Assembly: GCA_028023455.1 (NCBI GenBank)
Contig: JAQFVV010012447.1
Span: 498,001 to 562,000 of the forward strand
Source: Epiperipatus broadwayi
Taxonomy: Eukaryota; Onychophora; Udeonychophora; Euonychophora; Peripatidae
Direction: 5' to 3'
Length of the DNA stretch: 64,000 nucleotides
Shown here: positions 24,218-36,132 of the stretch, in pieces
Numbering within the stretch: position 1 is the first letter of the stretch
How the letters are laid out: every line of letters begins with the position of its first letter
The notes under the pieces: generated by a model
The model's database searches: none
What the model was told of the DNA's origin: nothing
What the model saw: the letters and a program-made list of their open reading frames with translations, nothing else
Made by a program: the position numbers and the translations under genes

Positions 24218-24880
24218 TTGCTGTTATTGAATTTTTGCACTGCATATAGATTGGCAATCACAACACTTCAGACAGAAAATTAAAGAAATATGGGTGCATT
24301 CATCCTTAAAATAATGGCATTTAAAAGATCATTAGTAAGAGTTCATAATATATGAACACTAGCAAGTGCAGATTGTTGGATAGATTAGTAAACTCCGAAG
24401 TTAAAACGACAGTTGCATTAAAAAATAGATATTATGTCAAATATATTTGTTAGAAACTTGTTCTCTAGAAGCATTTACTACTCGTGCAAAAATTTAATAG
24501 GTATTAAACCCAAAAATAGTCATTTCTATTTTCAGAATTGTCATGTTACTGAGACTTGGAATTCTTATAAAGTGTATGTTATGAATTCAAATAAAAAATC
24601 ACTGGGGGATCGAAATATTTTAAAAATATGTTTTGCCTATACTATAATAAAAAAATTTATTTTGTGCCGAAAGTTTGCATTTTTAATTTAAGCTTATTTT
24701 CAATTTAAACGCAGTCTTAAACATTTTTCAATTAAAACAAAAAATTTCACATTTTAGCAATTATAATTACAACAAAGCTATTATCATAGTTAATCCCTTG
24801 TTACACATATTTTTGAATGAATAATTAAAAATAAATTCTTTAAGTAATAGAAAAACTTGTACATTTCATAGTTTAAGAAT
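24218..24880. other. Intronic AT-rich DNA
   Basis: Contains an 85-codon frame at 24434-24691 with no recognised domain and no splice or context support. I regard it as chance. Confidence 0.5.
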
Positions 24881-25570
24881 GATGTAATATTTGAATACTC
24901 AAGTAGTGAATAAAAACAACAGATCAATTCAACCTATTGCCTAGGATGTGATATGATCTTTGAGAATCTAAAAAGTGGCTGAGTAGACAAATCTAATCTA
25001 TTGTTTAAGGGATGATATGATATTTCAATATCCAAGCAACAAGTGTGCAGAACAGATAAGCACAATAGATTCATTCAGTCTATTGAGGGAGGGATGATAT
25101 AATGTCTGAGCATCCACCAGCAAGAGAATACAAGAGATCAATTTAATTTGTTGTGTAAGAAATGATGTGATATTTGAATATGTAAGCTACAGATAATCAT
25201 AACAGATTTATTTAATCTGTTGTTTGAAGAATAATGTGATTTTTCAGTATCCAATCAACAGAACAGTACAGCAGATTTATTCAATCTGATGTAATGGTTG
25301 AGTATCCAAGCAACAGAACAGCACTGTAGATTTATTCAATCTGTTGCTAAGTGATGATGTGATGGTTGAGTATCTAAGCAACAAAACAGCACAGTAGATT
25401 TATTCAATCTATTGCCTAAGTGATAATGTGATGGTTGAGTATCCAAGCAGTGGATGAGCACAACATATCAATTCAACCTATTGCCCAAAGTGTGATGTTT
25501 GAGAATCCAAGCAGTGGATGAGCCCAAAGAGTGGTATAAGCACAACAGATTTATTGAATCTGTTTAATTG
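24880..25570 (+). repeat. Diverged minisatellite, unit about 65-90 bp
   Basis: About eight units share a core like ACAGATTTATTCAATCTGTTG, then GTGATGATGTGATGGTTGAG, then TATCCAAGCAACAGAACAGCAC. The CAGATT...AATCTG part is itself a small hairpin around TATT. Unit length and sequence vary strongly, so the array is old. It is intronic in the NOX5-like gene. Confidence 0.82.
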
Positions 25571-26833
25571 AGGAGTGGATAAACTGAGATTTTTTGTTTT
25601 TCTGAGATGCTAATTGGTTTAGACTTTTTAGCTTTTAAATCAACCACTTTACCACAGCATTATAGCACAAAAAACAATCATATTATCCAGCATTTTACAG
25701 ACATTTTCATGAGGCAATCTATTTATCCTTATATTATTTTATAAAGTACCCTTTAAAATTTTTATATAGCCATTTTAAAGTGTTTAATAATGTAAAATTT
25801 GGTTCTTTTCAAAACAATAAGGCATAGACTCTGGGCCATCAAATGCTTTTTCTCTTTTCTCCAGTCAGCATTATTCATTCACAAGTTCTTGCTATTTGAA
25901 ATATATTATCTTTGTTAGGAAATCTGTGCCCAAACATGTAGAGCAAGTTGCTCCAAATGTTGAGTGTTTTAAATGGCATTAATGTGTTCATCTTTTTCTC
26001 ACACATATGATGTTTGCTCCTTCCTGTAGATGTAATTTTGCATAACAAAACTGATAATTACATCCCTCTTAAAGTTCAATAAATCTATTAGATCTTCTAT
26101 ATTATATGCCAAATCCACATATATAGGGGAAAAAATCATCACATAAGTGCGAAAAGAGATAAAAACATTAATTCTGTTAAAAAATATCAGCATCCTCAAC
26201 ATTTACTCTCCATATTTTGGACACTGACCAATACAATAATCATATCCATATGCAACATGAGGCCATAAAAATTTTGAAAGAGACTTAATTGCATTAACAA
26301 CTATGATGAACCAATAAAACTAACATCCATATAGAAGAAATTTTCTTACATATAAATAAAAAAATTCTAGCCAAATTTTAAACAAACTGGTAAACCTTCT
26401 GCATGATACAATTCTTATTTTTACAATTACCATGTGATTATTACCTTACATAGTTATGTGCAAATGGAATCTTGCTGAAATATTGGTGATTATTATTACT
26501 TGATTTATTTTATTTTATTTGTATTAAACATGGTTGTTTCTAAAAAACACCATTACAGTTTATAAAACATATTTGTGTATGTATATTGGAAGATGTCTGT
26601 GTATATTAAAACAATGATATTAGCAGATCAATAATGTTAATATAAGTTTTAGGTTTATCATAATATGTTGTTGATTATCAATACTGTTGTAATACCAATG
26701 ATTCATTTTGATTTTCTCTTCCATCAGCTGGACAGTAGAGATGTCATAATAATTGTTGCTAATGACCCCATTAACCAAAATAGTTTACTTTCAGTTACCA
26801 GTCTAGATTGCAATAACTAATGAGCCACTTTTA
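25571..26833. other. Intronic AT-rich DNA
   Basis: No gene, RNA or element boundaries seen between the minisatellite and the TRIM-like element. Confidence 0.5.
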
Positions 26834-26838
26834 CTATG

Positions 26839-27454
26839 TGTAGTGTTTGGTAAAAATGGCAGACATGTTTGTGCACTCCAGAAAAAACTAGAATTTATTC
26901 AAGAAGTTGTTTTTAGATCGCGCACTGATAACTGTGGAATTTATTAAGGCATTGACATAATGGTGATCGACTATTCCAAGAGATATTTGCTGATTGCAAA
27001 TATTTCTGGATAAGAGACGATAAATTATTGGATGGTGTATTAATTGTTGCAGTTATCAGAAAGCGATAGGAAGTCTGGGTAACAACTATGCAGTGTAATA
27101 TAGAGAATAGTAGAGAGCAATCACACAGTAGCAAGTTGCAAAACATTCGTTTGGAGAGCATCCACTTGCAGACCATTCATTGGAGAGCAGTCGGTGCAGA
27201 CCATTCGTTGGAGAGCATCCATAGCAGAGCATTCATTGCAGACCAGAGCATCCATTGCAGAGAATACAGGGTATATTCAGAGCATTCATTGCAGACCATT
27301 CATTGGAGAGCATTAGTTGCAGAGCAGAGCATTCATTGCAGAGTAGAGCATTAGTTGCAAGAGAACATCATGGGAATTGAACATAGTTATTTGCTGACTG
27401 CACAGTCTTACTTGCGGATATAACATTTGCACAGTCAGACTGGTGGATAGAACA
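26839..27454 (+). repeat. 5' LTR of the TRIM-like element
   Basis: 616 bp, TG...CA, shorter than the 3' copy (660 bp). The difference comes mainly from repeat-number change in an internal block at about 27165-27360 built on GCAGACCATTCATTGGAGAGCA units. Confidence 0.85.
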
Positions 27455-27761
27455 TTGGCGCAGTCGCATTTGGAACCTGTAATTAGCGAAAAAGTTTTGA
27501 ACAACAAGTTTAGCTATAAACGGGGAAATCGGGTGAAAATGGAAATCCCAGTTAGTATAATGTTAACAACGGAAGTGACAGTTTGGAAATAAAATGCTTG
27601 TGAGTTCCACCACGCTTGCGCAGTCACCATTGAACGTAACTGGCGAAAAAGTTTTGGCAGCAAAGTTAAATCGTTCAGTTCTCAGTGAAATAACAGGAAA
27701 GTAGGAATAGAAAAACAACACCTAAGAATAGCAACAAGGGTTTTTCTGGAGTGGAGGGAGG

Positions 27762-28421
27762 TGTAGTGTTTGGTAAAAATGGCAGACATATTTGTGCACT
27801 CCAGAAAAAAGTAGAATTTATTCGAGAAGTTGTTTTTAGATCGCGCACTGATAACTGTGGAATTTAATTAAGGCATTGACATAATGACGATCGACTATTC
27901 CAAGAGATATTTACTGATTGCAAATATTTCTGGATAAGAGACAATACAATATTGGATGGTGTATTAATTGTTGCAGTTATCAGAAAGTGATAGGAAGTCT
28001 GGGTAACAACTATGCAGTGTAATATAGAGAGTAGTAGAGAGCAGTCGTGCAGTAGCAAGTTGCAGACCATTTGTTTGGAGAGCATCCACTTGCAGACCAT
28101 TCATTGGAGAGCAGTCGGTGCAGACCATTCGTTGGAGAGGATCCATGGCAGAGCATTCGTTGCAGACCATTCGTTTGGAGAGCATCCATTGCAGAGAATA
28201 CAGGGTATATTCAGAGCATTCGTTGCAGACCATTCGTTGGAGAGCATACGCACCAGAGCATTAGTTGCAGAGCAGAGCATTCGTTGCAGAGTAGAGCATT
28301 CGTTGCAGAGTAGAGCATTAGTTGCAAGAGAACATCATGGGAATTGAACATAGTTATTTGCTGACCGCACAGTCTTACTTGCGGGTATAACATTTGCACA
28401 GTCAGACTGGCGGATAGAACA
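27762..28421 (+). repeat. 3' LTR of the TRIM-like element
   Basis: 660 bp with the same ends as the 5' LTR. The internal block at about 28075-28330 has more copies of TCGTTGCAGACCATTCGTTGG-type units. Open frames on both strands here arise from this repeat. Confidence 0.85.
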
Positions 28422-28757
28422 CTATGCAAATGTTAAAAAGTTAAAATCCAATTGAAATATTAAGTAGTTACAATAATAAGTTAACAAGCTAGTACTCATG
28501 GATAAATCCAAAAATTATGATATATATATAACATTCGAAATTAAAATTCACAACACGGTACAACAAAAAAATTTTAAATTCTCCCTAACATAGTACAAAT
28601 CAAAAATTGACAAAAATAAAGCAGCCATTTATTTTTGTGCTTTATTAATTAACCTAGAAGCTTGACTAAAACAATTGGATAAGAAAGATCGAATATTTAA
28701 ATTCATTGTGCAATGTATGTAAATATGCTTACAGTTGATATACTTTTGCTAGTTTAG

Positions 28758-29762
28758 AGAGTATTTTAAAATATTTATTGTATAATTGCAAGCTTGAATG
28801 TTATGTATATATATTATAATGTAAAAAATACTAAAACAGAGTTTAAATCTAAAATTTAGTAAGATTTATAATACCGAGCATACTTTCAACACTTTCGCGT
28901 CTATTCATGGTGGCTGAGAGCATTAATTTTTTGCTGATTTGAATGCTATTTGATTTTTTGTTCATTAGAAAGTCAACACTTCAAATAACCTTACAATTTA
29001 CAATATCCAATCATGGCGACATAAAATAAATGAAAGATTTTTATTTGACACTTATACAAATATTCTTAACAATTCATAACGAATTATCTTTTAAATCAAT
29101 AAAGCCAAGTTGTTAAACTCGAAACTATAATTTACCCTAATATATGTAATATTATTAATACTCAAATATAATCAAAGATCAACATTAAAGCTTAGTATTT
29201 ATTCATTTTGTGTAATGAACCACGTCTCTTTTATTTTACTTTTGTGATCATTGCTTTGAACATTAGGTTAATTAATAACACTCGGATAACAATTATGACC
29301 ACTTTCTCTTTAATAATTATGAAAGACGGAAGAAGTAATGACCTCGGGTTATACATTAATGAATGTTGAGTCATTCTAGTTTTATGATTTGCCCTGCTCT
29401 CACCAAAGTAAACATATGAGCAGTCTTTTTGGCTGCAGTTTACAGCATTAACCACATTGGGCCCGTCCAATGTTAATTTATATATATAAAACCATCTGGA
29501 GAATTCAATTACATATTTTTATTTGTTTGAATTGTAGTTGACAATTTACATATTGGGAAAACTCTCAGGCTTGCCAAACAAATCTAGATACTTTGCACAA
29601 GTGATTTAAATATTTATTCTTTCTAACCTAAGTGCTTTAGTCATAAATGGAAAACAAAAATAAACAGTTGCTTTATTCCTGTTAAATTTTGACTTATGTT
29701 AGGTTAAAGAGTATTTTAAAATATTTATTGTACAGTCTTATAAGTTTTAATCTTGAATGTTA
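28758..29762 (-). mobile_element. Possible Penelope-like retroelement remnant between 45-bp direct repeats
   Basis: AGAGTATTTTAAAATATTTATTGTA followed shortly by TTGAATGTTAT appears at about 28758-28803 and again at about 29708-29762. Between them a - strand frame (29231-29470) includes VNCSQKDCSYVYFGESRANH, which resembles a GIY-YIG endonuclease start (C..C.YVYIGE), with a shifted tail further on. No reverse transcriptase was found, so only a short 3' remnant could be present. Confidence 0.4.
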
Positions 29763-32700
29763 TATCATCATCACCAACCATTATCAATCCACTGCAGGAT
29801 GAAGGTCTCTCCAAGTTCAATCTATCTTCTTCGATCTTTAGTTTCTCTTCTCCACACTTTCTTATTTCACCCATCCATCTCACATGTGGTCTCTTTCTGG
29901 GTCTTTTACAATCTCTTGGAATCCAGTTTAAGATTTTAATTTTCCATCTATTATCAGCTCTTCTAGCAGTATGTCCAGCCCAACTCCACTTCAGTCTTTT
30001 AATTTTTTCAATGCGTTCAGTAGTACCTGCTTGTTCTCTTACCCATATATTGTGTTTTTGATCTCTTCTTGTTACTCCCAACATGCATCTCTCTATACTT
30101 TTTTGCATGATCTGAAGTCTCTGTATTGTTCTTCTATTAAGTGTCCAATTCTTAGATCCCTAAGTAAGAACTGGTAAAACACATTTATTAAAAACCTTTC
30201 TTTTCAAACATATAGGCATATTTTCTTTTATTATCAAGTTATTTCTACCAAAAGCACCCCGATCAAGTTTAATTCTATGATTAATTTCATCCATTATGTT
30301 TCCATCTGTATTAATAATCTGACCAAAGTATTTGCAGCAGTTAACTTCTAATTCATAATAAGCAATCTTTATTTTCATATTTTGAGAAAATCCATTAAAC
30401 ATTACTTTAGTCTTTTTAACATTTATCTTTAGTCCTACTTTTCTACTTTCATCTGATAATAACTGCAATATTTCCTGTAACTCTAAAGCATTATTTGCAA
30501 AAACAACTACTTCATCTGCAAAATCTAAATGACTTAAATAATCTTCATTTACTTTCACTCCTTTAGCTTCCCATTTTAATCCACAAAATACTTCTTGCAG
30601 CACTGCTGTAAAAAGTTTTGAAGCTATAGAGCCATCCTGTCTTACACCGTTCTCAATGTTGACTTTCCTAGTATCATTATGTATTCTAATTGTTGCTGTT
30701 GCATTTTTTATAAATATTCTTTAAAATATGACAATATCCTGGATATATATCTTGATGATCCAATGCTTTAATCACTGAAAAAATGTTTATAGAATCAAAT
30801 GCCTTTACATAATCTACAAATCCAAAGCATAATGGCAACTCATATTCATTTGTTCTTTCGATAACTTCTCTCAGTACCTGGATATAATCTACTATACTAA
30901 AACCACTTTTAAATCCAGCTTGTTCTCTTGGTTGGTGGAAATCCAATGTTCTCTATAGACGAGTTGTAATTATCTTGATAAACATTTTGTATAAAACTGA
31001 TAAAAGACTGATAAATCTGTAATTTCTAATAGCTTCGTCATCACCTTTTTTAAATATTAATATTAATACTGCATTTTTTTCAATCATCTGGTACATCTTT
31101 ATCATTTAGACATTTGGTATATAACTTTACTAAAATAATTTCTATTTCTTCATCTGCCTCTTTTACTATATTAATTATAATTCCATTATTACCTGGAGCT
31201 TTTCCTTTCTTCATAAATTTAATTGCACGTGTCACTTCTTCATTTAAAATTCTTGGCAATTTGGAAGGTATAATAGATATAGGAGGTGCTTGTTCTTTAT
31301 TACTATATAATTCTTGATAGAAGTCTTCTACCCATTTCATGATATCATCTCTCTTTTTAGTAATAATTTCATCTTTTTTTCTTATTGCAGCTATAAATTT
31401 TCTACCAATATCAAAATGTTTTACACTCTTGGGACTTTTATTCTTTTCTGCAGCTTTCCTTGCTAGTTAATAGTTATACTTTCTTATATCATTTTAACTC
31501 TTTTCTGCCCCATTTTACAAAATTTGAGATATTCAATCCTTTGTAATGCATCACTTTTGTATATCTTCATATTCCTTCTTTTCTTCATAAATTCTCTCAT
31601 CTCAGTAGAAATTTTATTGGTCAATTTCTGCTTTTTTCTACCAGCTATCTTTGTTGCAGTTTTTGAAAGTGTATCAGTTAGTTTCATATTAATTTTATTC
31701 AAATTTGAATCATGTTTGAAATCTACTAATACTTGAAACTGATTTGTAAGTTCTAATTTAAATTCATTAGAATGTTTCTGAAGATTAGGAATATCAACTG
31801 TAAATATTATTTTTTTAAATAATTTTGTCTCTAGTTTTGCATCAACATGTATCTTACATCTTACTAATCGATGATCACTTCCTGTGTTAAATTTATTAAG
31901 AACATTACTATCTTGAAATACGTATTTTCTGTTAGTCAAAAATAATCCAATTCTGCTGTACCTTCATTTGGATGCTTCCATGTCCATTTCCTTTTAAGGT
32001 TTTTCTCAAAAAAGAATTCTTAATATAAATTTTTTCTTTATCTGCAAACTCTACAAGTCTATGTCCTCTCTCATTTCTATTACCATAGCCAAAATTACCT
32101 ACAGCACTTTCATCTTTCATTTGTTTACCAATTCTAGCATTAAAGTCTCCCTTAACAATTTTAAAATGTTGTTTACTCTGATCAAAAGTTTTTTGTACAT
32201 CCATATAAAGATCTTCTACTATGAGAATTTGTTGGGGCATAAATCTGAATTATCTGCATTTGGTATCTGCTATTAAGTTGTATAACTAATCTTGCCACTC
32301 TGTCCAATACACCATCAATCTCCACAAGGTTCTTTCACTTTTTATTTATAATGAATCCTACTCCACTTAAATTTCTCATATTTGTGCCTTTACAGTAGAG
32401 TACATGTCCAAAATCAATTGTCTCTTCATTTTTTTTCTAACTTCACAAAGTCCAATAATGTCCCATTTAATATAAGACAGTTCTTCTAATTCTTGAAATC
32501 TTCTTTCAATTGAAAATGATCTACAGTTGTAAGTACCTAAATAAAAAGTCAGCATTAAATGGCAGCCTGGGTTCACAATCAGGGGATTCTTAGCACCCTC
32601 TGCTTTGAACTAACTGCTGCCTTGGTTGATGATGTTACAATCTCCTGGGAATAAAAGCCACAATTTACTTTTGTCTGTCATGATTGCATATATCTAGTGG

Positions 32701-32994
32701 AAAAATATGTATCATTTTCACATACATTCATTTTGCCTTATCAGGCAACTGAGAAAAAAAACTATGGTGTTTCTTGATCTTAAACTCAGCTATAAAAAGC
32801 CAATAAACTCACCACACTGGCTAATGCATGTTGGTGAGCAGCTCATCCATGTTTGTATACTATATGAATAATCACATAGTAATAACATCTGCAATGACAA
32901 AAATGAATGGAGTGGACCTTGGGAATTTGCCTGCTTGGTTCCTTTAAGGCCTCCAAGAGGAATTAAAGGGTCTCCTTTCAGTTAATAGCAAACT
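29763..32994 (-). mobile_element. Near-full-length, inactive RTE-clade LINE, copy 1
   Basis: Reading 5' to 3' on the - strand: an AP-endonuclease start with LGTYNCRSFS and WDIIGLCEVRKK near 32560-32420; GDFNARIGK near 32150 and GSDHRLVRCKI near 31875; reverse transcriptase with EQAGFKSGFSIVDYIQVLRE and GFVDYVKAFDS (30945-30780); the catalytic box as LDFADEVVVFANN near 30520; and the C-terminal LNWIPRDCKRPRKRPHVRW near 29930. The order and C terminus are typical of RTE/BovB-type LINEs. Frameshifts break it into many pieces, and the FADD box is changed to FADE. Its 3' end is marked by CCATTATCAATCCACTGCAG. Confidence 0.88.
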
Positions 32995-33002
32995 CCTTTC
33001 AA

Positions 33003-34315
33003 CTATTATTCAACTATTATTGATCCACCACAGAATGAAGATATCTCAAAGTTCAATTCATCTCTGATCTCTAGGCTCTTTTCTCAAAAATCACACTTTC
33101 TTATTTTATCCAACCATCTCACATATGGCCTCTTTTAAGTTTTTTACAATCTTGGAATCCAATTTAAAATTTCAATGGTCCATCTATTATCATCTTTTCT
33201 AGCAATATGTCCAGCTTAAATCCACTTCACTCTTAATTCTTTCAATGATGTCAGTAACATCTGTTTGTTCTCTCACCCATGTATTTCGTTTTTGATCTCC
33301 TCCAATTACTCCTAATATGCTTTTCTACATACTTCTTTTAAAGAGTCTGAAGTCTCTGCATTGTTCTTTTGTTAACTGGTAACACGTTTATTAAAAAGCT
33401 TTGTTTTTTTCAAACCATAGGGATATTTCTTTCAATATTAAGCTATTTCTACCAAAAGCACTCCGAGTTACTTTATGATTAATTTCATTCATTATGTTTC
33501 CATCTATGCTAATAATCTGACCAAGATATTTGTAGTTTCTAACTTCTTCTAACATATCATTATTAATCTTTATTTTCTTCCTTTGAGAAAATCCATTGAA
33601 CATACTTTCATCTGCGAACTCTTGCAATATTTTCTGAAACTCTAAATTATTTGCAAAAACAACTACATCATCTGCAAAATCTAGATGATTTAAATAATCT
33701 CCATTTATTTTTATTTGTTTAGCTTACAATTTTAACCCACAAAATACTTCTTGCAAAATTGCTGTAAAAAGTTTTGGAGTCACCTTGTATTTCATCTTTC
33801 TCAATATTAATATTAATCTATTTGTCATTGCTGAATTTTATAAATATTGTTCATAGCTGGATTTATACCTTGATGATCCAATGCTTTAATCACTGTAGAA
33901 ATTCTTGTAGAACTGAATGCCTTTTCTTATTCTACAAATCCAAAGCATAATGGCAACTCATGTTCATTGGCTCTTTCTATAACTTCTCTCAATACTTGTA
34001 TATGATCCATTTGTACTAAAATTACTTTTAAATTCAGCTTATCTGTTTGGTTAAAATCCAAAGTTCACTATAGACATGTTTTAATTATTTTGGTAAAAAA
34101 TTTGTATAGAACTGATAAAAGACTGATTAGTCTGTAATTTCTAACATCTTCTTTATCACCTTTTTAAAATAATAGTATTAATACTGCATTCTTTTAATCA
34201 TTTGGTACATCTTTGTCATTTAAACATTTGGTATGTAACTTTGCCAAAAAAAATTCTATTTCTTCACCTGCTTTTTTTTAACACATCGGTTATAATCCCA
34301 TCGTTATCTGGAGAG
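33003..34315 (-). mobile_element. RTE LINE, copy 2, 5'-truncated and tandem to copy 1
   Basis: The 3' end (TATTATTGATCCACCACAGAATG) abuts the 5' end of copy 1 within a few bases. It keeps reverse transcriptase remnants such as MFNGFSQRKKIKINN and YKYLGQIISIDGNIMNEINHK, and is cut off near 34315 inside the region before the RT core. It is more diverged than copy 4. Both copies are antisense to NOX5 and lie just before its last exon. Confidence 0.82.
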
Positions 34316-35127
34316 GTATTCTAGAATATATATATATGCATGCACTGGTGGATGATTGCATTATGAAAGTAAAATGAGAAAGGCGCTGATAAAAATCAAA
34401 AATTTAAACATATATATTTACAGTACTTTGTATTAAAATGGGAAAGAAACCAGTTTTATTTTGCTGGACAGTAGTATAAAAAAAGATATCAAATTGTCAG
34501 TTTAGGCATGAAGGTTCAGGAACTTAATATTTCTAGCTTATTTGATGAGTCTGAAGATTATTTACAAAATGCATGTAAAATAATAAAATGTAGTCTGAGT
34601 TCTTTGTTGATAGATGGCTATGATATGGTTTTGAAATGAAAGGGAAAATGATTAAAAAAAAACAATTTTGTATATATATAGATTAAAAATTCAATGCTGT
34701 TTTGTAATGAGCATGTGAAAATACTCTTAATTCAAAGCATATAATAGAGTCTTTGAAAATATAAAAACAGATCATCTTATCCTTATATAGGCTAATCTGA
34801 AGCATTTTGAAATGAGAGCATGAAGGTCTTAAATTGATTACATTACTTTTTTAAAGTTACATTTTAACTATTAACATTCATGAAATTTTCCCATTTTACT
34901 GCTAAGACTATATCTTGTGCTTTGGATAGAGACTATTTTCACGTACTCAATAAAGTTGTGTTGAGTTGATAATCTAATTAGTAAACAATCTTAAACATCA
35001 GGAAAGGTTTGTATTTATATATATGTCCTAATAAAAGTTGATTTAATTTTTTTTTTACAATTTTTTAGAAATATTAAAGCAGATTTTGAAATGGCATTGA
35101 ATATTTATCTCTTTATTTTCTTTTTAG

Positions 35128-35259
35128 ATATTTAGACAACTACGGAAAGATAAAAAAGGTAAAATAACTGTATTTTTCTGTGGGCCTTCTCAACTTTCAA
35201 AACTTTTACAACAAAAATGTGATGAACATGGATTTCAGTTCAGAAAAGAAAACTTTTAA
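35128..35259 (+). CDS. NOX5: NADPH oxidase 5-like, terminal coding exon
   Basis: After the acceptor TTTTCTTTTTAG the frame reads IFRQLRKDKKGKITVFFCGP and ends EHGFQFRKENF plus TAA. FFCGP is the NADPH-binding Cys-Gly-Pro element of the NOX dehydrogenase domain. The final aromatic ...ENF is a conserved C-terminal feature of NOX enzymes that stacks near the flavin. The exon is 43 codons, matches the human NOX5 C terminus in length and pattern, and is in phase with the exon ending at 23211. A likely 3' UTR follows. Confidence 0.93.
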   Translation: MFRQLRKDKKGKITVFFCGPSQLSKLLQQKCDEHGFQFRKENF

Positions 35260-35620
35260 TTCAGGAAAGGTTACCTTAACAATTCTTCCATTCTGAATAA
35301 CTGTGGTAACTCTTAATCAAGCAACTGCAAGTTATTGTGTGGAATGTAAATGAACTCGCACCAATTATGAACAAGTCTAGTTAAATAAGATGAACATTCA
35401 ATCATTTTCACAGCATAATCATGGAACGTCTCCTTAATTAAAATTCAGTAGTGTAATATATACTGTCACTAAGTGATTTCTAGAGAAGCCAAATTGATTT
35501 TATTTATTGTTACAATCAAAAAATGCTTTAGAAATTTATTTTATTTTATTATGGGAGCATATAATTTTTTGAAGAAGCAGTTATTTTATTAATAAAAAAA
35601 TAAAGTAAAAAAAATACAAA
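35260..35620 (+). promoter_or_regulatory. Putative NOX5 3' UTR with polyadenylation signals
   Basis: AT-rich, non-coding sequence after the NOX5 stop codon. Two overlapping-range AATAAA hexamers lie at about 35591-35596 and 35599-35604. The cleavage site is not determined, and in DNA this AT-rich the hexamers could occur by chance. Confidence 0.4.
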
Positions 35621-35870
35621 GAAACAAACAAATAAACTAATAATCATGCTATCATTAAGATCTAAATTGCATTTTATTTATACATATATGCAGTGAAATC
35701 TACTTCAATTATATTATATTCCAAAAAAAAAATCTAAATAAACAAAAAATAAAAACATTCAAATTCGTAATTTTAATAAGACTTATGATATAGCAGTAGC
35801 CATTTTTTTTGCATAGAGTGTACTTGCTAAATACAAAATGATAAATATTACAGTTTAAACATACCTGATC

Positions 35871-36115
35871 ATGCAATACAGACATGTACCAATAGCTCAA
35901 ACAAGCTCTTAAGTAATAAATGCGGTATGAGAAAATATTTAAAATCTCTATCCAAAACACTCTCATCTCCAGACCAACTGGTTTCGAGCTTATGGCTCAC
36001 ATCAGTGGAGTGCTGGAGATGAGAGGGTTCTGGATAGAGATTTTAAATATTTTCTCATACCACACTTATTAATTAAGAGCTTGTTTGAGCTATTGGTATG
36101 CTTTCTGTATTGCAT
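35871..36115. mobile_element. 245-bp foldback element
   Basis: The left arm ATGCAATACAGACATGTACC pairs with the right arm end TGCTTTCTGTATTGCAT. AGCTCAAACAAGCTCTTAA and GAGAAAATATTTAAAATCTC also pair with their inverses. The arms are about 100 bp around a loop of about 43 bp containing GGTTTCGAGCTTATGGCTCA. No coding capacity. A SINE begins 18 bp downstream. Confidence 0.85.
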
Positions 36116-36132
36116 TTTAGTAACTACAAGCT

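Larger units (their letters stand above)
26839..28421 (+). mobile_element. TRIM-like miniature LTR retrotransposon with perfect 5-bp TSD
   Basis: Two direct LTRs (26839-27454 and 27762-28421) flank only 307 bp. Each LTR begins TGTAGTGTTTGGTAAAAATG and ends GATAGAACA. The 5' LTR is followed at once by TTGGCGCAGTCGCATTTGG, a plausible primer-binding site. The 3' LTR is preceded directly by the purine tract GGAGTGGAGGGAGG. CTATG flanks both outer ends (26834-26838 and 28422-28426), an exact 5-bp target duplication. The interior has no gag or pol, so mobilisation would need another element's proteins. It sits in sense orientation inside the NOX5 intron. Confidence 0.88.
23212..35127 (+). other. 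Terminal NOX5 intron, about 11.9 kb
   Basis: It begins GTAAAT and ends TTTTCTTTTTAG, with a pyrimidine tract at the acceptor. Exon phases match (0/0) and the two flanking exons join into a continuous NOX5 C terminus. It is filled with SINEs, a minisatellite, a TRIM-like element, a possible Penelope remnant and two RTE LINE copies in antisense orientation to NOX5. Confidence 0.85.

Noticed and set aside
24434-24691. 85-codon ORF as a possible NOX5 exon or gene
   Set aside because: It does not match any NOX5 segment, has no suitable splice sites in phase, and the exons on either side already join directly.
24880-25570. CRISPR-like repeat-spacer pattern
   Set aside because: Repeats are diverged, spacing is irregular, no cas genes are present and the context is a eukaryotic intron; it is a minisatellite.
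27088-28429. ORFs of up to 111 codons on both strands
   Set aside because: They come from the minisatellite inside the TRIM LTRs; both strands are equally open.
29725-30177. Overlapping + strand ORFs over the LINE 3' region
   Set aside because: They are shadows of the - strand RTE C-terminal coding region.
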